The position numbers and the translations under genes are program-made. The notes beneath the pieces were generated by a model. That model was not told the DNA's origin. It ran no database searches and was given only the letters and a program-made list of their open reading frames with translations. 64,000 bases of DNA from Myxococcales bacterium (lineage in GTDB: Bacteria > Myxococcota_A > Polyangia > Polyangiales > JAFGIB01), in assembly GCA_029880325.1 (NCBI GenBank), contig JAOUOP010000010.1, positions 62,001 to 126,000 of the forward strand. Direction: 5' to 3'. Shown here piece by piece: positions 62,755-64,000 of the stretch. The first letter of the stretch is position 1; each line of letters begins with the position of its first letter.

Positions 62755-62894
62755 GGTTTGAGCGGTGGGCGGGGAGGTTTGAGCGGTGGGCTGCGGAAGC
62801 TGCCAGGTCGCTTTCAGGCCAGCGTTGCGGAAGCTGCCAGGACGCTTTCAGGCCAGCGTTGCGGAAGCTGCCAGGACGCTTTCAGGCCAGCGTT
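62755..62894. repeat. tandem repeats of 34 bp with degenerate leader
   Basis: Three consecutive 34-bp units at 62793-62826, 62827-62860 and 62861-62894 differ at one position and share the core AAGCTGCCAGG-A/T-CGCTTTC. To their left, a 15-bp GGTTTGAGCGGTGGG occurs twice (62755, 62776), after a degenerate start AAGCTGCCAGG at 62742. A partial copy follows on the right. It lies between argS and the lytic transglycosylase gene, 62690-62940. The unit is not a multiple of three, so the array is non-coding. Confidence 0.9.
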
Positions 62895-62940
62895 CAGGCC
62901 AGTGGGCGAGGCTTCAGTTGGTCGCGGCCTGCGGCTTTGC

Positions 62941-63759
62941 TCAGGAGGATGGCGCTGGGGCCTGGGGCTTCGAGCCTTTTCCGGCAAGATTCGGGGGATC
63001 GAGGCCTACGGTGCGGCGCAGCTCGAGGCGGTCGTTGAGGATGCGCTTTGCGTAGCGGTTGTTGCCCCCACAACGCCCGGTATTGTACGCGCCCAGGGCT
63101 TCGACCATGTCGCCGCTGCAGCGCTCGAGCGATCGCGCGAGCACAGCCGCTGCATGTCGCACGATTTCCAGCTGGCAGGCGCCCGGCTGCCGCCGGCAGC
63201 GTTTGCGGTACCAGTCGTCCTGGATGAAGCGCACGCTGCGGGCGTCCTTGCGCCCCGGGTTGATCTGCAGGATGCCCATCTCGCCCAGCGAGCCGAGGGC
63301 GAAGGGGTTGAAGCCGCTCTCCCGGAACGCCATGGCGGCCATCACCCACGGGTCCACCCCCCGCTCGCGTCCGGCCTTCACCAGGTAGTGGGCGAACTCG
63401 CCCAATCGCCGCTCGCATCCCTCGCGCGCGTACCGGCAGTGGGCCGCCGGGATCGAGTCGCCGGTCTTCTGATTGACGCTGACGGTGATGCGGGCGCGGA
63501 TGGCGCTGTGCAGCAACTCCACGTCTTCGTCGCGGTCGTCGGCCGCTGCGTCCTCGCTCGCACTGGCACTGTCGTCTTCGGCTTGCTCGCCCTCGCTTGC
63601 GTCCGCGTCGCGCTTGGGTTCGGCAACCGCCACGACCTCGGCTGCGGAGCTGTCGTCGCGTTGCGCTGGACTTAACTGTTGAGCATGTGAAAAACCAGCC
63701 GTCGCGAGGACAACAAGTGTCGACGTTGAGGTGGCTCGAATGAAGTAAGTTCGGTACAT
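62941..63759 (-). CDS. secreted lytic transglycosylase (SLT domain)
   Basis: This 272-residue protein has a signal peptide of about 26 residues ending near SHAQ, a long acidic Ser/Ala/Asp/Glu linker (about 30-80) and a lysozyme-like domain (about 115-245). The catalytic glutamate is E147 in MAAMAFRESGFNPFALG. GEMGILQINP and GAYNTGRCGGNNRYAKRIL follow, as in Slt-type enzymes. It cleaves the MurNAc-GlcNAc bond of peptidoglycan to an anhydro product. Four cysteines in the domain suggest disulfides. The ATG at 63759 gives a normal signal; a GTG five codons upstream is also possible. The gene is monocistronic. Confidence 0.85.
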   Translation of the reverse strand: MYRTYFIRATSTSTLVVLATAGFSHAQQLSPAQRDDSSAAEVVAVAEPKRDADASEGEQAEDDSASASEDAAADDRDEDVELLHSAIRARITVSVNQKTGDSIPAAHCRYAREGCERRLGEFAHYLVKAGRERGVDPWVMAAMAFRESGFNPFALGSLGEMGILQINPGRKDARSVRFIQDDWYRKRCRRQPGACQLEIVRHAAAVLARSLERCSGDMVEALGAYNTGRCGGNNRYAKRILNDRLELRRTVGLDPPNLAGKGSKPQAPAPSS

Positions 63760-63854
63760 TGCGCTAAGCCGCACGTGGCCCCGCCGAACGGGGGTGGGTC
63801 GTCAGAGGGTACACGGAAGAGGCTCGAACACCACCCCTGCTCGTCTTCGCCCGG

Positions 63855-63872
63855 TATGACAAATGAGTCATA
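63855..63872. promoter_or_regulatory. TATGAC-6-GTCATA dyad
   Basis: Perfect 6-bp arms around six bases, within a GC-poor stretch 96-113 bases upstream of the transglycosylase start and 66-83 bases before the partial plus-strand gene. A TATGAT at 63895-63900 could be a rightward -10. Both divergent genes could be controlled here. Confidence 0.4.
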
Positions 63873-63937
63873 GGCCGACACGGCTTGCAGTTAATATGAT
63901 ACTTGCGTACATGCGTAACTTCGCATAAAACAAGTGT

Positions 63938-64000
63938 ATGGGCATCGGCCCGGACATAGATAACAGGCTGGAATTATTCAAAGTTCTAGCAGACCGGACG
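63938..64000 (+). CDS. possible ArsR-type regulator, 5' end only
   Basis: Only 21 codons are inside the window. The last visible residues are RLELFKVLADRT, which resembles the first helix of ArsR-family repressors (the LFKALADPTR pattern). No ribosome site is obvious and the match is short, so both the gene and the family are tentative. Upstream are TGCGTA direct repeats (63906, 63912) and the small dyad ATGCG-6-CGCAT (63911-63926), which would suit autorepression. Confidence 0.35.
   Translation, partial: MGIGPDIDNRLELFKVLADRT

Noticed and set aside
62793..62894. CRISPR array
   Set aside because: The 34-bp units are directly adjacent with no unique spacers, and no cas genes are present.

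Overview
This window looks like chromosomal DNA of a GC-rich Myxococcota-type bacterium (old delta-proteobacteria). That placement is inferred from gene content: many lipoproteins, one with paired Cys-rich units of a kind I associate with myxobacteria, an MglA-type Ras-like GTPase, REC-DUF3369-HD-GYP and PilZ-DnaJ signalling proteins, and very high GC at third codon positions. No rRNA, tRNA, CRISPR array, complete insertion sequence or prophage was seen.

Left part (1-22 kb): a patchwork of short transcription units. A partial Grx4-type glutaredoxin is followed by a zincin-like lipoprotein, an SDR, a HEAT-repeat lipoprotein and an acyltransferase-tail membrane protein. A 184-bp element with 31-bp inverted ends sits at the stop codon of a Cys-rich lipoprotein gene. 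Next come a TetR regulator, a copper type II monooxygenase-like lipoprotein with an operator-like dyad and its own terminator, a lipid kinase and two adjacent acyl-CoA dehydrogenases. A decayed stretch (11.2-11.8 kb) leads to a PAS histidine kinase and an HD-GYP c-di-GMP phosphodiesterase with visibly lower GC. An SDR, YbjN-like and other lipoproteins, a lipase-maturation-factor protein and a GNAT protein follow.

Middle (22.5-28.6 kb): a leftward set consisting of an MglA-like GTPase, a PocR-domain histidine kinase, thiL, larB, larC and a metallophosphoesterase, mostly with overlapping or closely spaced genes. LarC has a striking His-Gly/His-Asp N-terminus.

Core (28.9-46.2 kb): a division and cell wall (dcw) cluster in the order mraZ-rsmH-ftsL-ftsI-murE-murF-mraY-murD-ftsW-murG-murC-ftsQ-ftsA-ftsZ. 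It starts from a sigma70-like promoter followed by three 10-bp MraZ-box-like repeats. Most genes overlap by 1-10 bases. murB and ddl are absent between murC and ftsQ.

Right part (46.2-64 kb): a NUDIX hydrolase, a decayed DUF402/methyltransferase pair, a GDT1-family membrane protein, a PilZ-DnaJ-TPR fusion, and an aminotransferase/small membrane protein/sodium symporter operon. Then come a lipoprotein, a GT2 glycosyltransferase, an SLC13 permease and YkvA in one leftward run, gpmI, a helical-repeat protein, an esterase and argS. The window ends with a 34-bp tandem repeat array, a lytic transglycosylase and the first codons of a possible ArsR-type regulator.
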